Shown here one piece after another: positions 23,648 to 33,012 of a stretch of 64,000 nucleotides of DNA. The translations under genes and the position numbers were made by a program. The stretch comes from UBA4782 sp034430215. GTDB lineage: Bacteria > Chloroflexota > Anaerolineae > Anaerolineales > Anaerolineaceae. The stretch spans positions 1-64,000 of the forward strand of contig DAOUFE010000045.1 in assembly GCA_034430215.1 (NCBI GenBank), in the 5' to 3' direction. Each line of letters opens with the position of its first letter. Positions within the stretch are counted from its first letter, which is position 1. The notes below the pieces were generated by a model. The model made no database searches. It saw only the letters and a list, made by a program, of their open reading frames with translations, and had not been told where the DNA came from.

Positions 23648-25333
23648 TCAAGCTTTAGTATCACCGGAGGGGACCCAGGTCAAAACGGTAGTTCCCATCC
23701 CCGGTTCAGAGGTGATCTCAACATCACCACCTACATTGCGCGCCCGGGTTTGAATATTCATCAAGCCATGCCCAAGGGTCATTTTGATCCGCTCGAGGTC
23801 AAACCCGTTGCCATCATCGGTCACTTCCATCAGGACGCGTTCAGCTGTTGACCACACCACGACATCAACATGGTGAGCATGGGCATGTTTGGCTATATTC
23901 GCCAGAGCCTCCTGGCAGATATGGAAAAGTGCCATTGCTCGAGTATTGGTCAGGTTGGCAATCCCTTCAGTGGGACCGGTGAGTGTGACATCGATCAGTG
24001 TGTTAGCTTTAAATTCGTTGGAAAGGCGAGTGAGCCCTTGCATCAGGCTTTCATCATGGAACTGGCGAGGTCGCAGATCAAGAATATAGGTGCGAATGTC
24101 ACGGATGGTCTTATTCAGGTCTGCAATAGCCTGCGTAATACGCTGTCGTGCCATAGGAGTATCATCTTCCATCAATAAGCGGGCATGTTCGAGAGTAAGA
24201 CCCACAGCATAGATCGATTGGATAACCCCGTCATGCAGGTCCATCCCGATACGCTCCCGTTCTTCCAACACCGCTAATCGTCTCTGCTGCACATTCAACT
24301 CGACATTCTCAATGGCAGTGCCCACCCAGGTACTGATGTTGGAAAGGAATTGAATTTCGAGTTCATCCAGAGGTTTAGGATCATGAATGACAATGGTTAG
24401 CGTACCCAATACACCGCCACGTCCCCTGAGAGGAAAACAGGCAACCTGGTTGAACCCTTTTAATTCAAGTTCAGGGTTCAACTCAGGAAACTTTTTATCA
24501 GGTAAATCCACAAGGTGCGCCTGACCGGTACTGGCGGTATTGCCAATCAATCCAACGCCGACCAAAAAACTCTCTCGTGTATAAATGTTTTGGATGGAAT
24601 CGCCCTGATGAAGCACCATTTTGAGGGTCATCCCGTCTTCCTGGCGCAAGAAGATTTCACCAATCTCGATATCCAGGCAACTGATCACCTGACTGAGAGC
24701 TTTTTTCAAGATTTGATCTACATTTGAAGCAGTTGCAAGCGTAGATGCCAGTTCGTTGAGCAGTGCCATGTTTTCGTTTCTACGCGTCAGTGTACGATCA
24801 CGATCCACCAATTGCCGGTACAAACGTGCATTGGAAATAGCGATCGCAGCATAGGAAACCAGAGTTTCTATGACCTGCTGGTCATCCTCTGTGAATTCGG
24901 CACCATTTGCTTTGTTGGTCAGATAAATTTGCCCCACCTGATGGTCGCCGTGCCAGATGGGAACTCCTAGAAAAGAGGTCATCCCAGGATGAAAAGAGGG
25001 AACACCAACACTGCGGGGATCCTCTTTGATATTGTTCAGGCGGATCGTTTCGTGGGTGTTCATCAGTGTACCGATCAATCCTAATCCGACTGGAGGATGT
25101 TTTATTTTCTGTATGTCGCTATCACTCATCCCCACCGGAATGAATTGCACCAGTTTTCCATGCTCATCCTGTACACCCACTGCAGCGAACTGCGCTTCGG
25201 ATTGTTCACACGCAAGTGTCGCCAGACGGTGTAGCAAAGAATCAAGTGAAATATCCTGTACCAGCTCGAGTGCAGCTTTATGTAGCGTAGCCAGTCGTTC
25301 TTGTAATTGTTCACAACCTGAAGGCTCATTCAT
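23648..25333 (-). CDS. GAF-domain sensor histidine kinase (NarL-type)
   Basis: A soluble 561-residue kinase with two GAF domains (about 20-165 and 195-345), a HisKA_3 dimerisation helix with phospho-acceptor His367 (GMDLHDGVIQSIYAVGL) and a HATPase_c domain (CQEALANIAKHAHAHHVDV, DDGNGFD, GHGLMNIQTRARNVGG). No membrane segment is visible, so it senses a cytosolic signal through GAF. The usual LuxR-type response regulator is not adjacent; the nearest genes are a methyltransferase and a small unknown protein. A minus-strand TAAAAT lies 9 nt before the ATG with no ribosome-binding site. Confidence 0.92.
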   Translation of the reverse strand: MNEPSGCEQLQERLATLHKAALELVQDISLDSLLHRLATLACEQSEAQFAAVGVQDEHGKLVQFIPVGMSDSDIQKIKHPPVGLGLIGTLMNTHETIRLNNIKEDPRSVGVPSFHPGMTSFLGVPIWHGDHQVGQIYLTNKANGAEFTEDDQQVIETLVSYAAIAISNARLYRQLVDRDRTLTRRNENMALLNELASTLATASNVDQILKKALSQVISCLDIEIGEIFLRQEDGMTLKMVLHQGDSIQNIYTRESFLVGVGLIGNTASTGQAHLVDLPDKKFPELNPELELKGFNQVACFPLRGRGGVLGTLTIVIHDPKPLDELEIQFLSNISTWVGTAIENVELNVQQRRLAVLEERERIGMDLHDGVIQSIYAVGLTLEHARLLMEDDTPMARQRITQAIADLNKTIRDIRTYILDLRPRQFHDESLMQGLTRLSNEFKANTLIDVTLTGPTEGIANLTNTRAMALFHICQEALANIAKHAHAHHVDVVVWSTAERVLMEVTDDGNGFDLERIKMTLGHGLMNIQTRARNVGGDVEITSEPGMGTTVLTWVPSGDTKA

Positions 25334-25416
25334 ATCGGAGTAATTTTACCCTGATTTGGAGGAATGAAAAGGCAGGACTTGGATCATGATGGTTTATCGG
25401 GTGATTGGAGAGCATG

Positions 25417-25445
25417 TTGTCACTGTTCATTCGAAGGTCTATAAT
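25417..25445 (+). promoter_or_regulatory. Promoter of small gene at 25490
   Basis: TTGTCA (25417-25422), 17 nt, TATAAT (25440-25445). Strong match; the leader is about 37 nt. Confidence 0.7.
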
Positions 25446-25489
25446 ACATTTTGCTGTTCAACCAAGGAAATCATCAAGAGATTCATTCT

Positions 25490-25720
25490 ATGAAAATTAA
25501 AATCTGTTACGGAACAAATGGAAAAATGGCAAGAATTTATACTCCTGAGAATGAGGAGGATATTTACCAACTCGAATTGATGCAGTTGAGTGGTGAGCTT
25601 GACGCGACAGATTATATGCATGGTGAGACAAAAGAAGAGTTTGAGTATGAGATGAGAAAAAGACATGAGCGTATGAAAGCACAGCAAAGTAGGAAAGTGA
25701 ACGGGAGAAATCGGCACTGA
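25490..25720 (+). CDS. Small acidic unknown protein
   Basis: I do not recognise it. The 76 residues begin MKIKICYGTNGKMARIYTP and become highly charged, with a Glu-rich helix (about 45-60) and a basic tail (RKVNGRNRH). A near-consensus promoter with exact 17-nt spacing precedes it, which supports it as a real gene; the ribosome-binding site (AAGAG) is weak. It lies between the divergent histidine kinase and glyQS and may be an independent unit. No homology-based function is proposed. Confidence 0.55.
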   Translation: MKIKICYGTNGKMARIYTPENEEDIYQLELMQLSGELDATDYMHGETKEEFEYEMRKRHERMKAQQSRKVNGRNRH

Positions 25721-25772
25721 TTTACCTCTGGTATAATTCTCTTTCATTATGTTGTGATTTTCTGGAGTAAGC

Positions 25773-28700
25773 ATGTCTACACCTTTCGATTTTCAGTCAA
25801 TTATTCTTACCTTGCAGCGTTTCTGGTCAGATTATGGCTGCCTGATCTGGCAGCCTTATTACACCCAGGTCGGTGCAGGTACGATGAACCCCGCCACCTC
25901 ACTGCGCGTTTTGGGTCCTGAACCCTGGAATGTGGCATATGTTGAGCCTTCTGTCCGACCGGATGATGGCCGGTACGGAGAAAACCCAAATCGTTTACAG
26001 CAGCATACCCAGTTTCAGGTCATTCTCAAACCAGACCCGGGCAATCCGCAGGAAATCTATCTTCACTCTCTGGAAGCGTTAGGTATTGATCCCCGGCAGC
26101 ATGATATTCGCTTTGTTGAAGATAAATGGGAAAGCCCAGCTTTGGGTGCATGGGGATTGGGTTGGGAAGTATGGCTGGATGGTCAGGAGATCACTCAATT
26201 CACATATTTTCAACAGGCTGGCGGACAGGTGCTGGACCCAGTTTCGGTTGAAATTACCTATGGGTTGGAGAGAATCGCCATTGCACTACAGGGCGTACAC
26301 AGCTTTCGCGATATTCAATGGAGCCCATCACGAACGTATGGTGATGTTCACTTACAGGGGGAGCAGGAGCATAGCAAGTATTATTTTGAAGTTGCCGACA
26401 TCGAACGCCTGCGGAAAATGTATGCGCTATTCGAAGAAGAAGCCCGTGCCGCATTAGCTCAAGAACTGGTGCTACCCGCCCATGACTATATCCTTAAATG
26501 CTCACACACTTTCAACATTCTTGACACACGCGGAGCCATTGGGGTGACCGAACGCCAGCAATTCTTCGGACGGATGCGAGACCTTTCTCGCAAAGTATCC
26601 GAGTTGTACCTCGAAAAACGACAACGGCTTAAATTTCCCTGGTTGGAAGACACAACTGCTATAGGAAAAACTACTTCAGCAAAACTTCAAACAACAGCAG
26701 GGAAAATCACCGGAGAAAAGGCTCCATTCCTGTTCGAAATTGGAACGGAAGAACTCCCTGTAGCAGACCTGGCTTCAGCAATTGATCAATTGAAGGAAAA
26801 AGTTCCCGGCTGGTTGGATGCCTGCCACCTTGAGCATGGTGATATTCAGGTGTTTGGCGCACCCCGCCGGCTGGTTGTGTATGTCAAAGACCTGGCGGTG
26901 TCTCAACCTGATCAGGAAGTGGTTTTCAAAGGTCCGCCTGCTGCCCGTGCATTCGATGCGCTGGGTGTTCCTACCCCTGCGGCTGAAGGCTTTGCACGCA
27001 GTAAAGGTTTAGAAGTATCTGCTCTCACGATAAAAGAAATAGATGGTGGTAAATACGTTGCTGCAACCATTCATGAAAAAGGCAAAGATGCCATTACCGT
27101 TCTTTCTGGTGTTCTTGCTGATTGGGTGGCTTCTATTAAATTTGACAAGTCCATGCGCTGGAATAGCAGCGGTATTGCCTTTTCCAGACCCATTCGCTGG
27201 ATGTTGGCTCTATTCGGCGATTCTGTTGTTCCATTTACTTATGCTGGGCTTTCCTCAGACCGAGAAACTCGCGGATTGCGCTTTTATTATCCCGAAACAT
27301 TTTCGGTTAACCATCCAGATGAATACTTTAATTTTCTTAACAAACAGGGCATCATCCTGGATAGTGCAACCCGGCGCAAAATGATCGCTGACCAGGTGAC
27401 TGCACTGATGAAAGAAGTAAAAGCAGAGCAGGTTCTGGACAATGAATTGTTAGATGAAGTAACTATGTTGGTGGAAGTACCTACTGCTTTACGCGGTGAA
27501 TTTGAAAAAGATAGATTGCAGCTCCCCAAGGATGTACTGGTATCGGTGATGAAAAAGCACCAACGGTATTTCCCTGTGCAGGATAGTGAGGGCAAATTGC
27601 TCCCATATTTCATCGCAGTTCGCAATGGTGATGATCAAAGCCTGGATATAGTTACTGATGGAAATGAGCAGGTGATCCGTGCTCGGTTTGCAGATGCAGC
27701 TTTCTTCATCAGAGAAGATTTAAAGACTGAACTGCCCGTTTTCCTCGCAAAACTGGATACACTTGCATTCCAGCAGAAATTAGGCTCGATGCTGGCTAAA
27801 ACTCAGCGTATCGAAAAACTCACTGCCGTGCTGGCAAAACATCTCGCTCTTTCAGAAACAGAGGTAAAAATTGCATCACAGGCAGCGCACCTGTGCAAAG
27901 CTGACCTGGTATCCCACATGGTGGTGGAAATGACATCCCTGCAGGGAGTGATGGGTCGGTATTACGCTCAAAACGCGGGCATTGAGGACGCAGTCGCCGA
28001 TGCTATTTATGAACATTATCTTCCCAGGTTCGCAGGTGATTCTCAACCTGCTCACCAGGCTGGATTTGTGATTGGTCTGGCTGACCGATTGGACAGTATC
28101 GCCGGATTGTTTGCAGCCGGGTTGGCACCCAGCGGCACCAAAGACCCCTTTGCTTTAAGGCGTAGTGCTTTAGGGCTTGTGCAAAATTTGATCACCTGGG
28201 ATGTAGATTTCAACCTCGCTTTTGGCCTGGAGCAAGCCATCGTAAACCTGCCAGTCAAAGCAGATGAAAAAGTTTTACGCGATTGCCTTGAATTCATTTC
28301 TGGGCGTATGCGCAGCATGTTTCTGGATCAGGGTTATCGATATGATGTGGTAGATGCAGTGTTGGCAGCCCAGCAGCAGAATCCTGCTGCTGCAGCCAGG
28401 GCGGTTAAAGAATTAAGTGTCTGGGTAGGCAAACCCGATTGGAATACTATTCTGCCCGCCTATTCACGATGTGTTCGCATCACCCGTGACCAGAAGCAGG
28501 AGTTTGTAGTTACTCCCCAATCCATCACCGAACCAGTGGAAAAGGAACTGTTCGCTGCAATAAAACAGGCTGAATCTGCATTACGCACAAAAGGCTCAAT
28601 GAAGGATTTCTTTACTGCATTTACACCTATGATCCCAGCCATCAATCGTTTCTTTGATACAGTGCTGGTAATGTCGGATAATGAGGTTGAGCGATCCAAT

Positions 28701-28775
28701 CGCCTGGGAATGTTACAGCATATCGTCAGGTTGGCAGATGGTGTTGCTGATTTTTCGAAGCTGGAAGGTTTCTAA
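25773..28775 (+). CDS. glyQS: Glycyl-tRNA synthetase, fused alpha-beta chain
   Basis: It charges tRNA-Gly. The 1000-residue protein joins the catalytic alpha subunit (about 1-290; FDFQSIILTLQRFWSDYGC, GPEPWNVAYVEPSVRPDDGRY, TYGLERIAIALQG) to the beta subunit (about 320-1000; LFEIGTEELPVADL, FKGPPAARAFD, FADRL-type GLADRLDSI). In most bacteria these are separate glyQ and glyS genes; fusion is known in a few phyla. The joint is a short Thr/Lys-rich linker (about 290-320). The ATG follows CTGGAG, and an extended -10 TGG-TATAAT lies at 25729-25737. A strong terminator follows. Confidence 0.96.
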   Translation: MSTPFDFQSIILTLQRFWSDYGCLIWQPYYTQVGAGTMNPATSLRVLGPEPWNVAYVEPSVRPDDGRYGENPNRLQQHTQFQVILKPDPGNPQEIYLHSLEALGIDPRQHDIRFVEDKWESPALGAWGLGWEVWLDGQEITQFTYFQQAGGQVLDPVSVEITYGLERIAIALQGVHSFRDIQWSPSRTYGDVHLQGEQEHSKYYFEVADIERLRKMYALFEEEARAALAQELVLPAHDYILKCSHTFNILDTRGAIGVTERQQFFGRMRDLSRKVSELYLEKRQRLKFPWLEDTTAIGKTTSAKLQTTAGKITGEKAPFLFEIGTEELPVADLASAIDQLKEKVPGWLDACHLEHGDIQVFGAPRRLVVYVKDLAVSQPDQEVVFKGPPAARAFDALGVPTPAAEGFARSKGLEVSALTIKEIDGGKYVAATIHEKGKDAITVLSGVLADWVASIKFDKSMRWNSSGIAFSRPIRWMLALFGDSVVPFTYAGLSSDRETRGLRFYYPETFSVNHPDEYFNFLNKQGIILDSATRRKMIADQVTALMKEVKAEQVLDNELLDEVTMLVEVPTALRGEFEKDRLQLPKDVLVSVMKKHQRYFPVQDSEGKLLPYFIAVRNGDDQSLDIVTDGNEQVIRARFADAAFFIREDLKTELPVFLAKLDTLAFQQKLGSMLAKTQRIEKLTAVLAKHLALSETEVKIASQAAHLCKADLVSHMVVEMTSLQGVMGRYYAQNAGIEDAVADAIYEHYLPRFAGDSQPAHQAGFVIGLADRLDSIAGLFAAGLAPSGTKDPFALRRSALGLVQNLITWDVDFNLAFGLEQAIVNLPVKADEKVLRDCLEFISGRMRSMFLDQGYRYDVVDAVLAAQQQNPAAAARAVKELSVWVGKPDWNTILPAYSRCVRITRDQKQEFVVTPQSITEPVEKELFAAIKQAESALRTKGSMKDFFTAFTPMIPAINRFFDTVLVMSDNEVERSNRLGMLQHIVRLADGVADFSKLEGF

Positions 28776-28784
28776 ATTCGTTTA

Positions 28785-28811
28785 GGCGAGGAGTTATACT
28801 CCTCGCCTTTT
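28785..28811 (+). terminator. Intrinsic terminator after glyQS
   Basis: A perfect 10-bp stem GGCGAGGAGT/ACTCCTCGCC with a TAT loop, followed by TTTT. Confidence 0.9.
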
Positions 28812-28869
28812 GATTTTTGTTGCACTTTTTCCATGATTGATAAACTGTCTTTGGAAAAGGAATTGAACA

Positions 28870-29379
28870 ATGCATACTGAAACTGTTCTTCTTCTCATCT
28901 TTACTTTGCTTATGGCAGGAGCTTTTGGAATACCAGGCATCTATGCGCTGTTTCGATATTTCATTGTAAAAGGTAGATATAACATTGATCCAAAATGGGT
29001 AGTTGTTGAAGGTGTTGTAAAAGCTGCCCACCTTGAAAGATCAGAAGAACCCGCAACGTATGGCGGTCATGATATTTTTTACAAACCAGTGCTTGAATAT
29101 TCTTATATCGTTGATGGATATAATTTCACTACCACCCAACTCGATTTTGGCTCTCAAAGACTTTCTTTGAGCAAAGCACAAGATATTCTAAATAAACACC
29201 CAGTAGGGTCAAAAATCTCTGTATTTTTCAACCCTGTGAATGCCTCTGAGGCAATGGCAAAAGTATCCAATAGTGCTGCAAACATCTGGCTGGTCGCCGG
29301 AATTGTGCTGATGCTCTGCAGCCTGTGTGTTTCCTGTGGCGGTACGATTTTATTGATCAGGGTTTTGACATTAGATTAA
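28870..29379 (+). CDS. DUF3592 membrane protein
   Basis: The 169-residue protein has a membrane helix at each end (about 5-27 and 139-163) around a beta-rich domain that begins VVEGVVKAAHLERSEE and continues YKPVLEYSYIVDG, the pattern of DUF3592. The middle holds KHPVGSKISVFFNPVNASEA, the usual ending of that domain. The function is unknown. It stands alone between the glyQS terminator and the decarboxylase operon, preceded by AAGGA. Confidence 0.72.
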   Translation: MHTETVLLLIFTLLMAGAFGIPGIYALFRYFIVKGRYNIDPKWVVVEGVVKAAHLERSEEPATYGGHDIFYKPVLEYSYIVDGYNFTTTQLDFGSQRLSLSKAQDILNKHPVGSKISVFFNPVNASEAMAKVSNSAANIWLVAGIVLMLCSLCVSCGGTILLIRVLTLD

Positions 29380-29525
29380 AATACTCTAACATAGGATAAA
29401 CATCGCTTGAAAAGGGTGCTTTAAGCAATCATATGACCAGGTCTGTTAAGGTTACAATTACCCTTGCAGCAAACCCCAATGCATTGATCTATTTTGTATT
29501 GGGAGATAGAAAATGAGGAGAGCTC

Positions 29526-31076
29526 ATGCCTGAAGAAGATCCCAGAATTACTGCTTTACGTGCAATGCGTGAAAAAGCCCGGCAGGCTGGTGGCGAAGAC
29601 CGGATCGCCAAACAACATGCCAAGGGGAAACTAACTGCTCGTGAAAGATTGGATATCTTGCTTGACCCGGGTACCTTTACAGAATTGATGCCCTTTGCGG
29701 TGCAGCAATTCGATGAGTTGAGTGTCAGTGATGAGAAATACCTGGGCGATGGCGTGGTAACTGGTTATGGCAAAGTAGATGGACGTATCGTTTATGTCTA
29801 TGCTCAAGATTTTACTATCCAGGGCGGGGCATTAGGAGAAATGCAATCCCGGAAGATCTGCCGTACGATGGATCTGGCAGCTTCTGCAGGTGCCCCCATC
29901 ATTGGTTTGATCGATTCCGGTGGCGCCCGTATTCAAGAGGGTGTACGTTCGTTGGGTGGCTATGCTGAGATATTCAGGCGCAACGCTTTATACTCTGGCG
30001 TTATTCCCCAGATCAGCCTGATCCTGGGACCTTGCGCAGGTGGAGCGGCTTATTCACCAGCAGTGACTGATCTGATTATCATGGTGGAGAAAAGTTCTTA
30101 CATGTTCCTTACTGGGCCAGAAGTGATCAAATCTGTGACAGGTGAGATCATTAATGCTGAAGGATTAGGAGGCGCAGCAGTTCATCTGGGTGTCAGTGGT
30201 ACAGCTCACCTTACAACAAAAACAGAGCAGGATGCTTTAGCCCTGGCTCGTAAAGTGTTGGGATATTTACCATCCAATAATGTAGAAAATCCACCGGTTA
30301 TTTCTGGTGTGGATCAAATCCCATTTGATGAATCGCTCAACAATATGGTGCCTATTGATCCATCCATTGCTTACAATATGCACGAAATCATTGGACGAAT
30401 CGTTGATCGCGGCAGTTTCATTGAGTTGTTGGCAACCTTTGCATGTAATGCGGTGATCGGATTTGCCCGCATTGGTGGTTTCCCAGTGGGTATTGTGGCG
30501 CAAGAGCCTAATGTAATGGCTGGAGTGCTGGATATCGACTCGGCGGATAAGATTGCACGGTTTGTACGCTTATGTGATTGCTTCAACCTGCCTGTTATTA
30601 CATTTGTGGATTCTCCTGGCTTTTTGCCGGGCATCGATCAGGAGCATCGTGGGGTCATCCGGCATGGTGCAAAAGTTCTATTCGCCTATTCCGAAGCCAC
30701 TGTCCCGAAGATCAGTATCATTACCCGCAAAGCGTATGGCGGTGCCTATGTGGTCATGAGCAGTAAGTACATGGGTTCTGACCTGGCATATGCCTGGCCA
30801 AGCGCTGAAATCGCTGTGATGGGTCCTGAAGGTGCAGCCAATATTTTGTATCGCAAGCAAATAGAAGCCGCTGAAGACCCGAATGCTGAGCGTGCGCGCC
30901 TGACTGAAGAATATCGCAACCAGTTCCTCAACCCCTATGCTGCCGCTAAAGCCGGTTACATCGACGATGTGATCGAACCTTCTGAAAGCCGCAGCCGGAT
31001 CATTTCTGGTATTTCTGCGCTGCGCGATAAGCATGAAACTCTACCCGTGAAAAAACATGGCAATATGCCAGTGTAG
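29526..31076 (+). CDS. mmdA: Na+-pumping acyl-CoA decarboxylase, alpha (carboxyltransferase) subunit
   Basis: It transfers the carboxyl group of an acyl-CoA, probably methylmalonyl-CoA, to biotin. The 516-residue carboxyltransferase shows the crotonase-like oxyanion segments IGLIDSGGARIQEGV, GPCAGGAAYSPAVTD and FVDSPGFLPG, and MAVMG-type VMGPEGAAN. The sequence alone also fits propionyl-CoA carboxylase beta; the choice comes from the downstream membrane subunits and the lack of a biotin carboxylase gene. The ATG follows GAGGAG. It is first of four genes in the order A-D-C-B. Confidence 0.93.
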   Translation: MPEEDPRITALRAMREKARQAGGEDRIAKQHAKGKLTARERLDILLDPGTFTELMPFAVQQFDELSVSDEKYLGDGVVTGYGKVDGRIVYVYAQDFTIQGGALGEMQSRKICRTMDLAASAGAPIIGLIDSGGARIQEGVRSLGGYAEIFRRNALYSGVIPQISLILGPCAGGAAYSPAVTDLIIMVEKSSYMFLTGPEVIKSVTGEIINAEGLGGAAVHLGVSGTAHLTTKTEQDALALARKVLGYLPSNNVENPPVISGVDQIPFDESLNNMVPIDPSIAYNMHEIIGRIVDRGSFIELLATFACNAVIGFARIGGFPVGIVAQEPNVMAGVLDIDSADKIARFVRLCDCFNLPVITFVDSPGFLPGIDQEHRGVIRHGAKVLFAYSEATVPKISIITRKAYGGAYVVMSSKYMGSDLAYAWPSAEIAVMGPEGAANILYRKQIEAAEDPNAERARLTEEYRNQFLNPYAAAKAGYIDDVIEPSESRSRIISGISALRDKHETLPVKKHGNMPV

Positions 31077-31091
31077 CGATCAGGAGATACT

Positions 31092-31460
31092 ATGGCAGAA
31101 ATTTTAAAAAGCGCTCTTCTGATCACCGGCATTGGTATGGGATTGGTATTTCTTTCCCTGATATTGCTGTGGTGGTTGATGGAAGCTACTGTCAGATTAT
31201 TCAAGGAACGTAAAAGAGAGAAGGAAATTGAAGAGACTCCCGCGGAAAGTACACAAGTTGCTACAGAGGAACCCTCTATTGACAAGAAGAAACGGGTAGC
31301 TGCTGCAGCAGTAGCTCTTGCTCTGGCAGCCAGCCAGGCAAGCCATCACCCGGATGAAGGAAGTGCTTCTGTCAGCCCCTGGCAGGTGGCTTTACGCAGC
31401 CGTAGTTTCAGTAATCGCAGTGCTACATTTGGTCGAAAATCAAAAAGGAATAACCCATGA
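31092..31460 (+). CDS. mmdD: Decarboxylase small membrane (OadG-like, delta) subunit
   Basis: The 122-residue protein has one N-terminal membrane helix (about 9-32, LITGIGMGLVFLSLILLWWL), then a charged stalk and an Ala-rich segment, ending in a basic tail. This is the OadG/MmdD pattern; that subunit holds the peripheral carboxyltransferase and biotin parts to the membrane. Its stop overlaps the biotin-carrier start by 4 nt (ATGA), so the two are coupled. Confidence 0.85.
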   Translation: MAEILKSALLITGIGMGLVFLSLILLWWLMEATVRLFKERKREKEIEETPAESTQVATEEPSIDKKKRVAAAAVALALAASQASHHPDEGSASVSPWQVALRSRSFSNRSATFGRKSKRNNP

Positions 31461-31882
31461 AATTCCGTGTAACCATAGAAGATCAAACGTATGATGTTGA
31501 AGTTGGAAACCTGCAAGCCAGACCAGTCATGGTAACAGTTGATGGAGAGAATTACTGTGTTTGGCCCGAAAGTGGTGAAACTCACACAGCTGCAACTGCT
31601 TCTACAACCGGTGAGCCCTGTTCTGCTCCGGTACAACCTGTCATTCGCACAGTAGAGGTTTCTGCATCGAAGGCAGTGCTGGCTCCTATTCCAGGAACGA
31701 TCGTTGGAGTGAGTGTGAAGCCTGGTGATAGTGTTCAGGTTGGGCAAGAGTTGTGCATACTGGAAGCGATGAAGATGAAGAATGCCATTCGTGCCATCAG
31801 AGCAGGCACAATTGCCAAAGTGTTCGTTGCGAATGGCGATTCTGTGAAGCACGGTCAACCATTGGTCGAGTTCACCGATTAA
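31457..31882 (+). CDS. mmdC: Biotin carrier subunit of the decarboxylase
   Basis: The 141-residue protein has a C-terminal biotinyl domain (about 70-141) with the modified Lys106 in EAMKMKN and flanking Gly turns (APIPGTIVGVSVKPGD). An Ala/Thr/Pro-rich linker (about 42-65) joins it to a small N-terminal beta domain. The biotin swings between the alpha subunit and the membrane beta subunit. The start overlaps the preceding stop; the beta subunit begins 9 nt after the end. Confidence 0.93.
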   Translation: MKFRVTIEDQTYDVEVGNLQARPVMVTVDGENYCVWPESGETHTAATASTTGEPCSAPVQPVIRTVEVSASKAVLAPIPGTIVGVSVKPGDSVQVGQELCILEAMKMKNAIRAIRAGTIAKVFVANGDSVKHGQPLVEFTD

Positions 31883-31891
31883 GGCGGGAAT

Positions 31892-33010
31892 ATGGACTTT
31901 ACGTCATTGTTTCAGGAAATTACCCGTGGATTTTCCAGTTTCTACTGGGGTAACCTGGTAATGATCATTGTAGGGGGCATTCTCATCACCCTGGCAATTG
32001 TGAAAGAATACGAACCTGTGCTTCTGCTCCCCATTGGTTTTGGCTGTATTCTGGCAAACCTGGGAATGAGCAATGAACATGGAATGTTCCAGGTATTGTA
32101 TGCCGCAGGAATAGAAACCGAATTATTCCCTCTGCTTATTTTTATAGGTGTTGGGGCAATGATCGATTTTCGACCATTATTGGCAATGCCGCAAATGGCG
32201 CTGTTGGGAGCAGCAGGTCAGTTTGGTATTTACGGCACTTTATTGCTGGCAGTATTGATCGGTTTTCCATTGAATCAGGCAGCATCCATCGGTGTCATTG
32301 GTGCCATTGATGGCCCAACCGCGATATTTGTCACCAGCAAGTTGGCACCAGAAATGCTGGGGCCGGTTGCGGTTGCAGCGTATTCGTATATGAGCCTGAT
32401 TCCGATCATCCAGCCACCTATCATGAAGCTAATGACCACCCGCAAAGAACGGTTGATCCGCATGGAATATACCGCGAAACCAGTCTCCAAACTGGCGGTG
32501 ATCTTATTCCCCATTGTGGTTACCATTGTTGTCAGTTTGATTGCACCGGATGCTGCTCCACTGATCGCAACTTTAATGCTCGGAAACCTGCTCAAAGAAA
32601 GTGGTGTGGTTGACCGGTTGAGTAAAGCAGCTCAAAATGAAATCATTAACATTACCACGCTGTTTCTAGGGTTAACGATCGGTTCGACAATGACCGCACA
32701 GAGTTTCTTGAATATCAATACCCTGGCAATCCTGGGATTAGGGTTGCTGGCATTCGTTCTGGATACTATTGCTGGTCTGCTATTTGGAAAACTGATGTCA
32801 TTTGTATCCGGTGGAAAAGTGAATCCTTTGATCGGAGCCTGCGGTATCAGCGCCTTTCCAATGGCAGGACGTCTTTCCGCTAAAATGGCTCAGGATGAAG
32901 ATTATGACAACTTCATCCTGATGCATGCTATGGGATCGAATACCGCTGGTCAGTTGGGCAGTGTTATTGCGGGAGGACTACTGCTTGCTTTGGTGACTGG
33001 AATGTTATAA
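31892..33010 (+). CDS. mmdB: Na+-translocating decarboxylase beta subunit
   Basis: It decarboxylates carboxybiotin and exports Na+. The 372-residue protein is almost wholly hydrophobic, with about nine membrane segments. It carries the two functional regions of OadB/MmdB: the Asp loop GAIDGPTAIFVTS (about 136-148) and the late NPLIGACGISAFPMAGR segment (about 313-329) with its Asn and Ser. The complete A-D-C-B set indicates that the cell can couple acyl-CoA decarboxylation to a sodium gradient. It ends 2 nt from the convergent plsC stop with no terminator visible. Confidence 0.94.
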   Translation: MDFTSLFQEITRGFSSFYWGNLVMIIVGGILITLAIVKEYEPVLLLPIGFGCILANLGMSNEHGMFQVLYAAGIETELFPLLIFIGVGAMIDFRPLLAMPQMALLGAAGQFGIYGTLLLAVLIGFPLNQAASIGVIGAIDGPTAIFVTSKLAPEMLGPVAVAAYSYMSLIPIIQPPIMKLMTTRKERLIRMEYTAKPVSKLAVILFPIVVTIVVSLIAPDAAPLIATLMLGNLLKESGVVDRLSKAAQNEIINITTLFLGLTIGSTMTAQSFLNINTLAILGLGLLAFVLDTIAGLLFGKLMSFVSGGKVNPLIGACGISAFPMAGRLSAKMAQDEDYDNFILMHAMGSNTAGQLGSVIAGGLLLALVTGML

Positions 33011-33012
33011 AC

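Noticed and set aside
25363..25440. Short 24-codon frame behind GGAGG
   Set aside because: The GGAGG is only 1 nt from the ATG, and the frame lies across the promoter of the 25490 gene.
29526..31076. Propionyl-CoA carboxylase beta subunit
   Set aside because: No biotin carboxylase gene is nearby, and the Na+-pump membrane subunits directly follow.
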